The notes: generated by a model not told the origin, from the letters alone. Shown: positions 1 through 7,331, counted from the stretch's first letter. The stretch: 13,772 nucleotides of DNA from CAYNXB01 sp964401045 (GCA_964401045.1 CAYNXB010000073.1:1-13772), one strand, 5' to 3'. A program made the numbers and translations.

Positions 1-1227
1 CCGCTGCTGCTGTCGCGGTTGCTCGATCTCAACGATACCCAGGCCGGGGTGCTCGACATCGTGTTCCGCCTCGCTGACGAACAGGGGCTGCTGCTGCTCG
101 ACCTTGGAGACTTGCAATCGATGCTCGCGCATACCGCCGAGAGCGCCAGCGAGCTGACCACCAAGTATGGCAACGTCAGCAAGGCCAGCGTCGGCACGAT
201 CCAGCGCGCGCTGCTCTCGCTCGATAGCCAGGGCGGTGCGATGTTCTTCGGCGAGCCCGCGCTCGAGATCGACGATTTCCTCAAGTGCGACGACAAGGGC
301 CGTGGCTACGTCAACGTGCTCGCTGCCGACCGCCTGATGCGCAGTCCCAAGCTCTACGCGACGTTCCTGCTGTGGCTGCTTGCCGAACTGTTCGAGAGCC
401 TGCCCGAGGTCGGCGACCCCGAGAAGCCCAAGCTGGTGTTCTTCTTCGACGAGGCCCACCTGTTGTTCGACGACGTGCCGGGTGCGCTGGAGGAGAAGAT
501 CGAGCAGGTGGTGCGACTGGTCCGCTCGAAGGGCGTAGGGGTCTTCTTCGTCACCCAGAACCCGATCGATGTGCCCGAGGAAGTCGCCGGCCAGCTAGGC
601 AACCGGGTGCAGCACGCGCTGCGCGCCTTCACCCCGCGCGAGCAAAAGGCAATTCGCGCCGCCGCCGAGACATTCCGCACCAATCCGGAGCTGAACGTCG
701 CGCAAGCGATCACCGAGCTCAAGGTCGGCGAGGCGCTGGTCTCGACATTGATGGAGGATGGCGCGCCTTCGGTGGTGCAGCGAACGCTGGTCAAGCCGCC
801 GCGCTCGCGCCTCGGGCCGCTTAGCCCGGCAGAGCGTCAGGGGATCGCGGCGACATCGCCGTTCACCGGCAAGTACGAAGCCCGCGTCGATCGCGAGAGC
901 TGCGAGGAGGTGCTTGCGCAGAAGGCCGCCGATGCCGCCGCGACCGCGCAGCAGGTCGAAGCCAGCAGCGCCGAGGAGGTCGGCAAGCGGCCGCGCCTTT
1001 CGACCGGCATCTGGGGCAGCCTGTTCGGCAAGGCGGTCAAGCGCGCGACCGGTGCGGCTGCGGGCTCCGCGGCATCGATCGCCGCCAACTCGATCACCGG
1101 GCGCAAGTCGCGCGCCAATCCCATGAAGACCGCGGCCACCTCGGCCGCCGGCTCGATTGCGACCGACCTGGCCGGCCCGCTAGCGGGCCGGTTCGTGCGC
1201 AACCTGATCGGCGGCCTGATGCGCTAG
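1..1227 (+). CDS. HerA/YjgR-like ATPase (DUF853), C-terminal part, 5' truncated by window edge
   Basis: The reading frame is open from base 1 and gives 408 visible residues ending at TAG 1225-1227. The true start and the Walker A motif must lie upstream. The visible N-terminus (PLLLSRLLDLNDTQAGVL) and the tail (SRANPMKTAATSAAG, then GPLAGRFVRNLIGG) match my knowledge of the YjgR/DUF853 family, about 500 residues long, which is related to the HerA/FtsK-type hexameric ATPases. A Walker B-like strand with DEAH sits near visible residues 143-153 (LVFFFDEAHLL). A sensor-like segment follows (GVFFVTQNPIDVP), then NRVQHALRAFTPREQ, a likely arginine-bearing interface. An Ala-rich, weakly conserved linker precedes the C-terminal tail. 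Members are predicted nucleotide-driven DNA or protein translocases, but the cellular role is not established. No partner such as NurA is visible. Family call is firm; function is inference. Confidence 0.88.
   Translation, partial: PLLLSRLLDLNDTQAGVLDIVFRLADEQGLLLLDLGDLQSMLAHTAESASELTTKYGNVSKASVGTIQRALLSLDSQGGAMFFGEPALEIDDFLKCDDKGRGYVNVLAADRLMRSPKLYATFLLWLLAELFESLPEVGDPEKPKLVFFFDEAHLLFDDVPGALEEKIEQVVRLVRSKGVGVFFVTQNPIDVPEEVAGQLGNRVQHALRAFTPREQKAIRAAAETFRTNPELNVAQAITELKVGEALVSTLMEDGAPSVVQRTLVKPPRSRLGPLSPAERQGIAATSPFTGKYEARVDRESCEEVLAQKAADAAATAQQVEASSAEEVGKRPRLSTGIWGSLFGKAVKRATGAAAGSAASIAANSITGRKSRANPMKTAATSAAGSIATDLAGPLAGRFVRNLIGGLMR
1172..1191. repeat. 20-bp perfect palindrome inside the end of the HerA-like gene
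   Basis: Two 9-bp GC-only arms (CCGGCCCGC and GCGGGCCGG) flank a central TA, 34 bp before the stop codon. It encodes AGPLAGR within the conserved C-terminal tail, so coding constraint plus high GC may explain it. In the transcript it could form a strong stem, but no T-run follows, so it is not a standard terminator. Confidence 0.6.
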
Positions 1228-1232
1228 GCTAC

Positions 1233-1245
1233 TCGCGGCCCGCGA
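1233..1245. terminator. Weak hairpin between convergent genes
   Basis: The 18 bp between the two convergent stop codons contain a 5-bp stem TCGCG/CGCGA with a GCC loop. It has no T-tract on either strand, so it is only a candidate site for bidirectional termination. The gap holds nothing else. Confidence 0.2.
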
Positions 1246-3912
1246 TCACCTTTGGGCCAGCCACGCGCGGATCTGCTGGCGCATTCGCGGATAGGCCTTG
1301 AGCCGGTCCTGCAGCGCCAGCAGCGAACGTTCGACCGGGCGCTTCTCGTCTGCCGCCGAGGCATCGCGGAATTGCTGGAGCTTGGCGACCATTGCCGGAT
1401 CGGTCGAAGTGCCGGCGAGGTCGGCGAAATAGTCGGCCTGTCCCGAATCGTCGACCAGGTCCTGCACTCGCTTGCGGTTGGCCATCGCGAAATCGTAGGC
1501 CAGTTCGGGATGCTCGCCGGACACTTCCGCGATGATTGTGGGGGCAGTCGTCGGGCCGACTTCGTTCGAGAGCGCCAGCGCCAGCGCCTTCTTCGCCAGC
1601 GCCTCGTCCTTCGCGCTGCCGAGCCGTTCGAAATATACCGCCTTCTCGACCGTGCTGGTCGACTGGTCGGCGAGCTTCTTCAGCAGGTCCCAGTCGGCGG
1701 CCGTCGCGTTGTTGGCGGCGATGTAGAGCCAGGTGGTCTTGAGTGGCCCGTCGAGCGCGCGCGGGTTGTTCGCCAGCGCGCGGAAGCGGGTGCGCGCTTC
1801 GGCCAGCACGCGCGGATCGCCCATCTCACCCAGCGTCGAAACCAGCTCGGCGCGCAGGTTGGAATCCTTGACCGCTTCGTTCGCTCGCGGCTCGAACCCG
1901 AGCGCATCGAGCCGCTTCGACCACAGGCTGCGGGTCAGATCCGCGAGCTTCGCCTTGTCGCCCTCATCCTCGAGCACGCGATAGACCACACCCCACTGGT
2001 CGACCGCATCGTCGGCGACGAACGCGTTGGCGTCCTGCGGCACTGCGGCCAGCAGGTCGAGCGCCGGCTTGGCTGGCTCGTAATCGCCGCGCCAGAGCGA
2101 GATGTTGTCGCGCACCAGGCCGATCTGGTCGATCGGTGCGAAGCCCGGCAGGCCCGACACCAGCGGCGCGATCATGTCGGGCGCGTAGAGCGTGCGGTAG
2201 TAGCCGAGCTGGCCGTTGTTGACGATCACCGGGCCGCAACCCTCGAGTTGCATCTTGCCGCTGCCGTCGAGGATTTGCCGCTTGGCCGGGCCGGTCCCGA
2301 CCGAAGCGAGGATCGGCACGCGCCAGCGCTGCGGTTTCGCGGCAACCTCTGCCTTGCGGTCGCGGCTGTACTCGCTTTGCTTGAGCGTCAGCGTGGTCTG
2401 GCCGTTGGCGCAGGTCGCCTGTGCTTCGACCAGCGGAACGCCGGCCTGGCGGGTGAAGTCGTTGGCAATGGTGGTCAGACCAGGCGCGCCGGCGGACTCG
2501 ATCGCGCTCCACAAGTCGTTGCCGACGGTGTTCGAATACTTGTGGTCGGCCATGTACTTGCGCAGGCCCGCGCGCCACACCTCGTCACCGGCATAAGCTT
2601 CGAACATTGCGATCACCGCCTCACCCTTCTGGTAGGTGATGGCGTCGAACGCCTGGTTCATGTCCTCGACCGTGCGGATCGTCTGCACGATGGGATGAGT
2701 CGTGGCGAAGCTGTCGAGCGCCATCGCCTGCTCGCGGCCCGGTACTCGACCGAGCAGCGCCGACCAGTCGGGGTTGAAGTGATCGGTGGCCTTGGTCTCG
2801 AGCCAGCTGGCAAAGCCTTCGTTGAGCCAGATGTCGTCCCACCAGGCCATCGTCACGAGATCGCCGAACCACTGGTGCGCGGTCTCGTGCGCCTGGGTGG
2901 TGAAGATGTTCTGTCGCGTCGCCGGGCTGCTGATCGCCGGGTCCTCGAGCAGGATGTACTCAAAGGTCAGGATCGCGCCCCAGTTCTCCATTGCGCCGAA
3001 GAACTGCGACTGGCCCGGGGCGGCCACGTTGTCGAGCTTGGGCAGGGGGAAGTTCACCCCGAAGTAGTCGTTGTAATAGCCGATCAGCGGCGCCAGCGAA
3101 TCGAGTGCGTAGCGCGCCTGCTCGCCACTGCCGGCGGGGGCAACGATGCCGGCTTCGACACCGCTCGGCGTGCGCTTGGTGATCCGCTCGAAATCGCCGC
3201 TGGCGAAGAACAGCAGATAGGACGACATAATCGGCGTTTCGCCGAAGGTGACCTTTTTCAACCCGCCGCCGGCCGATTCTTCCTTGATGACCGGCGTGTT
3301 GCTGACCGCGAGTTGCGTCTCGGGTACGATCGCGGTGAGCTGGAACGTCGCCTTGTAGCTCGGCTCGTCGAACATCGGCGCGAATCGCCGCGCGTCCGGC
3401 GCCTCGAACTGGGTGAACAGCGCGCGCACTTGCTTGCCCGTTCGCTTGTCGGGATAGTCGAGCGCGAACAGCCCGTTGGCCTGGGTGTTGATCGTGCCGG
3501 TGTAGTCGAGATCGAGCCGGTAGGTGCCCGGCTGGATCGGCGAGGGCGCGGCGAAGCGCACCTTCTGCCCTTCGGCATCGAGCGAAACGCCGAGATCGAT
3601 GCCCGCGCCGCCGCCCTTGACCGGGAACAGCCTCGCTGACGCGACCTTGAGGCTGTTGGCGTGGAGCGTCAGCGTGTCGCTCGGCTCGTAGACTTCGACA
3701 GTGACGCTCTCGCGGCCACTGAAGGTGAGGTTCGTCGCGTCCGGCCGGACCTCGATAGCGTAATGCAGCGGCCGCGCGTTGCGCGGCAGATCGCTGGTGA
3801 TGTCGGCGGAGAGCGGGGCACGGGTAAGGCCAGGCGTGCCGGTCTGGGTTATCCCCGCGCAGGCGGAAAGCGAAACGGCCGCGAGCAGCGCGGCGGCCAA
3901 TTTGATGCGCAT
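1246..3912 (-). CDS. M1-family zinc aminopeptidase, predicted lipoprotein
   Basis: The 888-residue product removes N-terminal amino acids from peptides. The start at 3912 is chosen because it opens directly with a lipoprotein signal (MRIKLAAALLAAVSLSAC, lipobox LSAC, acceptor Cys18) and has CGGAG at 3921-3925, 8 nt upstream. A start at 3999 would put 29 charged residues ahead of the signal and overlap the kinase gene. The M1 N-terminal beta domain covers about 40-240. The exopeptidase motif GAMEN is at 306-310 and the zinc motif HEXXH at 342-346 (HETAH), with the third ligand Glu365 18 residues later. The transition-state tyrosine is probably Tyr427 in YQKG. An ERAP1-like helical C-terminal domain fills about 570-880. 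All catalytic residues are present. It is probably anchored facing the periplasm and supplies amino acids from peptides. It lies 83 bp downstream of the kinase gene on the same strand and may be cotranscribed. Exact substrate is unknown. Confidence 0.95.
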   Translation of the reverse strand: MRIKLAAALLAAVSLSACAGITQTGTPGLTRAPLSADITSDLPRNARPLHYAIEVRPDATNLTFSGRESVTVEVYEPSDTLTLHANSLKVASARLFPVKGGGAGIDLGVSLDAEGQKVRFAAPSPIQPGTYRLDLDYTGTINTQANGLFALDYPDKRTGKQVRALFTQFEAPDARRFAPMFDEPSYKATFQLTAIVPETQLAVSNTPVIKEESAGGGLKKVTFGETPIMSSYLLFFASGDFERITKRTPSGVEAGIVAPAGSGEQARYALDSLAPLIGYYNDYFGVNFPLPKLDNVAAPGQSQFFGAMENWGAILTFEYILLEDPAISSPATRQNIFTTQAHETAHQWFGDLVTMAWWDDIWLNEGFASWLETKATDHFNPDWSALLGRVPGREQAMALDSFATTHPIVQTIRTVEDMNQAFDAITYQKGEAVIAMFEAYAGDEVWRAGLRKYMADHKYSNTVGNDLWSAIESAGAPGLTTIANDFTRQAGVPLVEAQATCANGQTTLTLKQSEYSRDRKAEVAAKPQRWRVPILASVGTGPAKRQILDGSGKMQLEGCGPVIVNNGQLGYYRTLYAPDMIAPLVSGLPGFAPIDQIGLVRDNISLWRGDYEPAKPALDLLAAVPQDANAFVADDAVDQWGVVYRVLEDEGDKAKLADLTRSLWSKRLDALGFEPRANEAVKDSNLRAELVSTLGEMGDPRVLAEARTRFRALANNPRALDGPLKTTWLYIAANNATAADWDLLKKLADQSTSTVEKAVYFERLGSAKDEALAKKALALALSNEVGPTTAPTIIAEVSGEHPELAYDFAMANRKRVQDLVDDSGQADYFADLAGTSTDPAMVAKLQQFRDASAADEKRPVERSLLALQDRLKAYPRMRQQIRAWLAQR

Positions 3913-3920
3913 GACGAAAG

Positions 3921-3925
3921 CTCCG
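3921..3925 (-). promoter_or_regulatory. Ribosome binding site deciding the M1 aminopeptidase start
   Basis: CGGAG on the - strand lies 8 nt before ATG 3912. It supports this start over the longer in-frame ATG at 3999. Confidence 0.6.
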
Positions 3926-3981
3926 GAAAAGCGGAATCTATCCCCAGCGGGTAACAGTATTGCGCGCTTTTGGCGAATCCG

Positions 3982-3994
3982 CCGGTCGAACCGG
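3982..3994 (-). terminator. Small hairpin just after the kinase stop codon
   Basis: CCGGT and ACCGG pair around a 3-nt loop immediately after the histidine kinase TGA (3998-3996). A second short stem (GGCG/CGCC) with a run of four A follows. There is no U-tract, so at best it is partial or Rho-dependent. It is also compatible with read-through into the M1 gene. I found no convincing promoter in this 83-bp gap. Confidence 0.2.
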
Positions 3995-3995
3995 G

Positions 3996-5390
3996 TCAAC
4001 CTCCGGTCGGCAGCCGCATCTCGGCGACCAGGCCGGCGCCGTCGGTGCGGTTGTAGAGTCGCAGGCTGCCGCCGTGCTGCTCGGCGATCGCGCGCGCCAG
4101 CGTCAGCCCCAGTCCGGCGCCGCCGGTGGCGCGGTTGCGCGAAGGGTCACCGCGGGTGAACGGCTCGAGCATGCGCTCGATATCGTGCTCCGGGATGCCC
4201 GGACCCTCATCGACGATGCGCAGCACCGCTTCACCGCCTTCGAGCGCGAGCGAGACTTCGGCCTTGCCGCCATAGCGCAGGGCGTTGCCGATGAGGTTGC
4301 GCAGTGCCCGGCGGAGCCAGGTTGCCCGCGCCGGAGCCACGATGCGCTGGGTCTCGCCCAGAACGACTTCCTCGCCCATGTCCTCGTACTCTTCGGCGAG
4401 CTGGGCCAGCGCGGCACTCAGTTCGATCCGTTCGAGCGGGTCCGACGGACGGCCGACGCGGGCGAGCGAGAGGATATCGTCCAGCGAGCGGGAGATATCC
4501 TCGATCGTCGCCGCCATCTTCGCGCGGTCATCCTCGTTGGGGAATTTCTCGGCGCGCACCCGCAGCGCGGTGAGCGGGGTCTTGAGGTCATGCCCGATCG
4601 CCCCGAGCATCACATCCTTCTCGTTGAGCAGCGCGGCGATGCGCGCTTCCATCGCGTTGTGCGCGGCGATCAGGCGGCGCGTGTCCTCGGGCCCGCTCGG
4701 CTCTAGCTGGCCGTCAATGGCGCGCGTCTCGGCGAAAGTCTCGAGCCGCCGCGTCAGCGCCGCCAGCGGGCGCGTGATGCGCCGCAGCAGCACCGCGAGG
4801 CCGCCGACCAGGATCAGGTAGAGCAGCAGCGTCTGTGCAACCACGAGGCCGAAATTGGCGTCCTCCCGCGCACGCTCTGGCACGCGGGCGACGATCCAGC
4901 CCTGCTCGCCTTCGCGACGCAGGCCGGCGATTTGCAGCTTGCCCTGGCGCCAGTCCTCGCGCCCCTTCATCCGCGGGCGATGGGCCAGTTGCTCGGTCAC
5001 GTACCTGTCCTGCGCCACCGGGCGCTGGAACACCACCAGTTGGGCAATGCGGATGCCCTGCTCGGTCAGCATTGCGCGCAGCTCTTCCTCGCGGTCCGCG
5101 TCGCGCTTTTCGCCGGCCATGAGCGGCGGCTTAGAAGCATGTTCGATGCGCAGTCGCCGCCACGGACGGTCGCCACGCGAGCCTTCGCGGTAGTCGAAGC
5201 GCGGCTCGGCGACGAGCTGGAAGGCGAGCGAGCCGATCAGGGCGGATTCGCGTCGCTGCTGCTGCGCGCGCCACACCAGCCCCGCGGAAATGCCCTGCGC
5301 GACGAGCAGCGCGACCGCCACCGCGAGCAGCATTTGCCCCAGCAGGCTGCGCGGCCCGAACCGGAGTTTGAAGCCTTTCCGCATGCTCAT
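3996..5390 (-). CDS. EnvZ-type membrane sensor histidine kinase
   Basis: The 464-residue inner-membrane kinase autophosphorylates on His and passes the phosphate to the regulator encoded just upstream. The start at 5390 is preferred because its ATG overlaps the regulator's TGA (ATGA), which implies translational coupling; ATG 5384 is the alternative. Order of parts: TM1 about 17-40; a periplasmic sensor of about 135 residues (42-178) that matches no domain I know and is rich in charge (for example EKRDADREEEL); TM2 about 181-203; HAMP about 203-255; the HisKA H-box GHDLKTPL with His267; an N-box with Asn369 (RNLIGNALRYG); G1 DEGPGIP from Asp394; and G2 GAGLGL 424-429. All catalytic boxes are intact. 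The signal is not visible from sequence. Coexpression with an EF-hand protein suggests divalent cations or envelope state, but this is inference. Confidence 0.94.
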   Translation of the reverse strand: MSMRKGFKLRFGPRSLLGQMLLAVAVALLVAQGISAGLVWRAQQQRRESALIGSLAFQLVAEPRFDYREGSRGDRPWRRLRIEHASKPPLMAGEKRDADREEELRAMLTEQGIRIAQLVVFQRPVAQDRYVTEQLAHRPRMKGREDWRQGKLQIAGLRREGEQGWIVARVPERAREDANFGLVVAQTLLLYLILVGGLAVLLRRITRPLAALTRRLETFAETRAIDGQLEPSGPEDTRRLIAAHNAMEARIAALLNEKDVMLGAIGHDLKTPLTALRVRAEKFPNEDDRAKMAATIEDISRSLDDILSLARVGRPSDPLERIELSAALAQLAEEYEDMGEEVVLGETQRIVAPARATWLRRALRNLIGNALRYGGKAEVSLALEGGEAVLRIVDEGPGIPEHDIERMLEPFTRGDPSRNRATGGAGLGLTLARAIAEQHGGSLRLYNRTDGAGLVAEMRLPTGG

Positions 5391-6124
5391 GTGGCCGGGC
5401 GCCTGCGAACGTCGGCAGCAAAGCGGTAGCCGCCGCCCCACACGGTCTGGATGAATTTGGGATCGGTGCGGTCGGCTTCGATCTTGCGCCGCAGGCGGCT
5501 GATCTGGTTGTCGACCGCGCGGTCGAACAAGTGCGCTTCGCGGCCCTGAACCATATCGAGCAGGCGATCGCGGTCGAGCACTTGCCGCGGGTGCTGGAGG
5601 AACGCCATCAGCAGGCGGAACTCGGCAGAGGAGATCGCCACCAACGCGCCTTCGGGGTCGCTCAGGCGGCGCTTCAGCGGATCGAGCGTCCAGCCTTCGA
5701 ATTCATACAGCGCGTCTTCCTCGGTCGATGGTGCGGCGCGGTTCGCGCGGCGCAGCACGCTGCGGATGCGCGCGACCAGCTCGCGCGGCTCGAACGGTTT
5801 GACGACGTAATCGTCGGCGCCGATCTCGAGCCCGACGATGCGGTCGGTCGCTTCGCCCCGCGCGGTGAGGAAGATTACCGGCAGTTTCTTCGATTCGATC
5901 AGGTGGCGGCACAGCGACAGGCCGTCCTCGCCGGGCATCATGATGTCGAGCAGGACGAGGTCGGGGGTCTGCTCGATCAGCAGGCTGCGGGCCTTGGCGG
6001 CATCCTCCGCCTGCAGCACGTCGAACCCCTGGTCGGAGAGGTACTCCGACAGGGGTTCGCGCAAGCTCGGCTCGTCGTCGACCAGCAGCAACCTGATGGG
6101 GCCGGGTCCCTGCGTGTCGTTCAT
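5387..6124 (-). CDS. OmpR/PhoB-family response regulator
   Basis: The 245-residue DNA-binding regulator is phosphorylated by the kinase encoded next to it. The receiver domain spans about 10-125, with acidic pair Asp16/Asp17, phospho-acceptor Asp60 (LVLLDIMMPG), Thr87 and Lys109 (YVVKPF), so it should be switchable. A winged-helix output domain covers about 145-240 and ends with the family-typical RLRRKIE and GGGYRF segments. The start at 6124 (MNDTQGPGP) gives a normal receiver N-terminus. The longer in-frame ATG at 6217 would add a basic 31-residue tail and overlap the preceding gene. It starts 22 bp after the EF-hand gene stop, with only a poor Shine-Dalgarno, which suggests coupled translation. 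Its 3' end overlaps the kinase start by 4 bp. A likely target is its own operon leader, which carries an inverted repeat at 6848-6864. Confidence 0.95.
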   Translation of the reverse strand: MNDTQGPGPIRLLLVDDEPSLREPLSEYLSDQGFDVLQAEDAAKARSLLIEQTPDLVLLDIMMPGEDGLSLCRHLIESKKLPVIFLTARGEATDRIVGLEIGADDYVVKPFEPRELVARIRSVLRRANRAAPSTEEDALYEFEGWTLDPLKRRLSDPEGALVAISSAEFRLLMAFLQHPRQVLDRDRLLDMVQGREAHLFDRAVDNQISRLRRKIEADRTDPKFIQTVWGGGYRFAADVRRRPAT

Positions 6125-6146
6125 TGCGTGCCAGACATTCGGCCGG

Positions 6147-6719
6147 TTACGATTGCTCGGCGGCGCGGGCCGCCTGGCGCTGTTCGCGGAACGCCTTGAA
6201 CGCCTCGCGCCGCTCATCGGCGGTGACGGTGCCGTCCTTGTTCGCGTCCGTGCGATCGAAGCGTTCGAGCGCGGCAGCCGTGACCTGGGCCTGGGTCATC
6301 GATTGGCCGCCACCGGCCTTGAACATGCCGCGGCCGCCGAAGCCTCCCATCCGGTGGGCGCGATGGCCGAAGCGCTTGCCGGCGTGCTGGCCGCCCTTCG
6401 CACCGCGTTCGCGCGGGGCGTCGAACTCGGCCTTGCTGATCGCGCCGTCGCTATCGGCATCGAGCTGGGCGAAACGGGCTTCGTGCCGCTTGGCGCGCCA
6501 TTCGCTGCGCTGGGTCTTGCGGGCTTCGCGATCAGCCGTATCGAACACGCCGTCCTTGTTGGCGTCCATCCGCTCGAACGCGGCGACAGTGCGCTGCTCG
6601 ACCTGCGCGCGGGTCATGGCGCCGCCGCGGTCGGATCGGTCAGGAGCCTGGGCATAGGCCGCGCCGCCCATAAGGGCCAGCGCCGCAGCCGAAGCCATGA
6701 CAAGGGTAAAGGTCTTCAT
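6147..6719 (-). CDS. Secreted EF-hand calcium-binding protein (three EF loops)
   Basis: The 190-residue protein has a Sec signal peptide with probable cleavage AYA-QA after residue 23, so it should act in the periplasm or outside. Three canonical EF-hand loops are visible: 52-63 (DANKDGVFDTAD, with Asp in place of the usual final Glu), 87-98 (DADSDGAISKAE) and 158-169 (DANKDGTVTADE). Residues 35-66 and 141-172 are copies of one another (MT-AQV, then FxRxDANKDG), so the protein grew by internal duplication. A Gly/His/Arg-rich linker at about 104-138 separates loops two and three and could bind metal itself. GGAG at 6729-6732 lies 9 nt before ATG 6719. It is the first gene of a unit with the response regulator and kinase. 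It could be a calcium buffer or a ligand-loaded partner of the kinase sensor; no enzymatic motif is seen. Confidence 0.9.
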   Translation of the reverse strand: MKTFTLVMASAAALALMGGAAYAQAPDRSDRGGAMTRAQVEQRTVAAFERMDANKDGVFDTADREARKTQRSEWRAKRHEARFAQLDADSDGAISKAEFDAPRERGAKGGQHAGKRFGHRAHRMGGFGGRGMFKAGGGQSMTQAQVTAAALERFDRTDANKDGTVTADERREAFKAFREQRQAARAAEQS

Positions 6720-6738
6720 CTCGGCATTCTCCGTAGGG

Positions 6739-6766
6739 GGTATAGAGCCGCGGGGCGCGTGGCCAA
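6739..6766 (-). promoter_or_regulatory. Candidate sigma70-type promoter of the EF-hand/two-component unit
   Basis: Reading the - strand, TTGGCC (6766-6761) and TATACC (6744-6739) are separated by 16 bp. Each matches the -35/-10 consensus at 4 of 6 positions. The predicted start would leave a leader of only about 13 nt with GGAG at its very 5' end, which is short. A second TATACC at 6811-6806 has no recognisable -35 but would give an 80-nt leader. Confidence 0.3.
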
Positions 6767-6830
6767 GGGGGAGAAGCTCATCGTGCCACCCCGGCTCTTG
6801 AAGCTGGTATAACCGCGCCTTGTCGCACGG

Positions 6831-6839
6831 ATTTGCCGG
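6831..6839. repeat. Direct repeat copy 1 (ATTTGCCGG)
   Basis: This 9-bp sequence recurs exactly at 6887-6895, 56 bp away. The two copies flank the inverted repeat at 6848-6864. They lie in the leader of the EF-hand operon and could be regulator half-sites. Chance is possible at this length. Confidence 0.4.
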
Positions 6840-6847
6840 GATCGGTC

Positions 6848-6864
6848 CAATTTGTCACAAATTG
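6848..6864. promoter_or_regulatory. Perfect inverted repeat, probable operator
   Basis: CAATTTGT and ACAAATTG are exact reverse complements around one central base. This is an AT-rich island in very GC-rich DNA, which makes a chance origin less likely. It lies 129 bp upstream of the EF-hand start and 44 bp past the cupin stop. The AT-rich stem without a U-tract does not look like a terminator. A symmetrical protein-binding site is the better reading; the binding protein is unknown. Confidence 0.5.
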
Positions 6865-6886
6865 TCGCGTCTGGCGCCGGACGTTC

Positions 6887-6898
6887 ATTTGCCGGCAA
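6887..6898. repeat. Direct repeat copy 2 overlapping a 10-bp palindrome
   Basis: ATTTGCCGG (6887-6895) is the second copy of the repeat at 6831-6839. It overlaps the perfect palindrome TTGCCGGCAA (6889-6898), which begins 10 bp past the cupin stop codon. It may belong to the operon leader or to the cupin 3' end. Confidence 0.35.
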
Positions 6899-6907
6899 GC
6901 CAAACGC

Positions 6908-7315
6908 TTACCGTGGCCGGTGCTCCGTGCCGATGCCGGCGGTGATGAACACCGCGCTCGCCGCGCCGTCGATGTCGGCCGTGTGCCATGCGCCCGGCGG
7001 GTTGATCGCGTATTCGCCCGGCCCGATGGCCACGGTCTGCGCGGTGCCATCGGCAAGCTCCTGGTGCAGCGTGATGTTGCCGCGGGTGCAGATCACCACT
7101 TCGGCGCCGTTCGGATGCATCTCCCACATCGGCCAGCTTTCGGTGAAGGTGTGGGCCGAGACGAGCCGTCCTTCGAAGCCATCGCCCTCGTTGCGGCGGC
7201 CATAGTCCATGTACCAGTCCATTGCCCGCTCATCGCGCGGGAACGGGGGCTGGGGCTCGGCCGTGGCGCCGAGGCCGAGGTGGATCGGATTCGTCTCGAG
7301 GTTGTGCGTGGTCAT
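6908..7315 (-). CDS. Small single-domain cupin protein
   Basis: The 135-residue protein is one cupin barrel without other domains. Cupin motif 1 reads WEMHPNGAEVVICTRG (64-79), with metal ligands probably Glu65, His67 and Glu72, the first His of the usual HxH being Glu. Motif 2 is GEYAINPPGAWH (100-111) with His111. It should bind one divalent metal. Relatives include small dioxygenases, isomerases and sugar or effector-binding proteins, and the sequence does not choose among them. There is no signal peptide, so it is cytoplasmic. GGAGG at 7320-7324 sits 4 nt before ATG 7315. The gene starts 16 bp after the VOC gene stop, so the two are almost certainly cotranscribed, and a shared small-molecule pathway is plausible. 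It is the last gene of this run; no clear terminator follows. Confidence 0.85.
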   Translation of the reverse strand: MTTHNLETNPIHLGLGATAEPQPPFPRDERAMDWYMDYGRRNEGDGFEGRLVSAHTFTESWPMWEMHPNGAEVVICTRGNITLHQELADGTAQTVAIGPGEYAINPPGAWHTADIDGAASAVFITAGIGTEHRPR

Positions 7316-7331
7316 GGTGCCTCCGCTGCAG

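Noticed and set aside
1252..3639. A 795-codon open frame on the + strand opposite the M1 aminopeptidase
   Set aside because: Its translation is Arg/Leu/Val-rich and lacks recognisable motifs, while the - strand protein has a full M1 active site. Long antisense frames are expected in DNA with GC-rich third codon positions.
6846..6866. Reading the AT-rich inverted repeat as a terminator of the cupin operon
   Set aside because: The stem is AT-rich with a one-base centre and no following U-tract, so RNA folding would be poor; an operator is the better fit.
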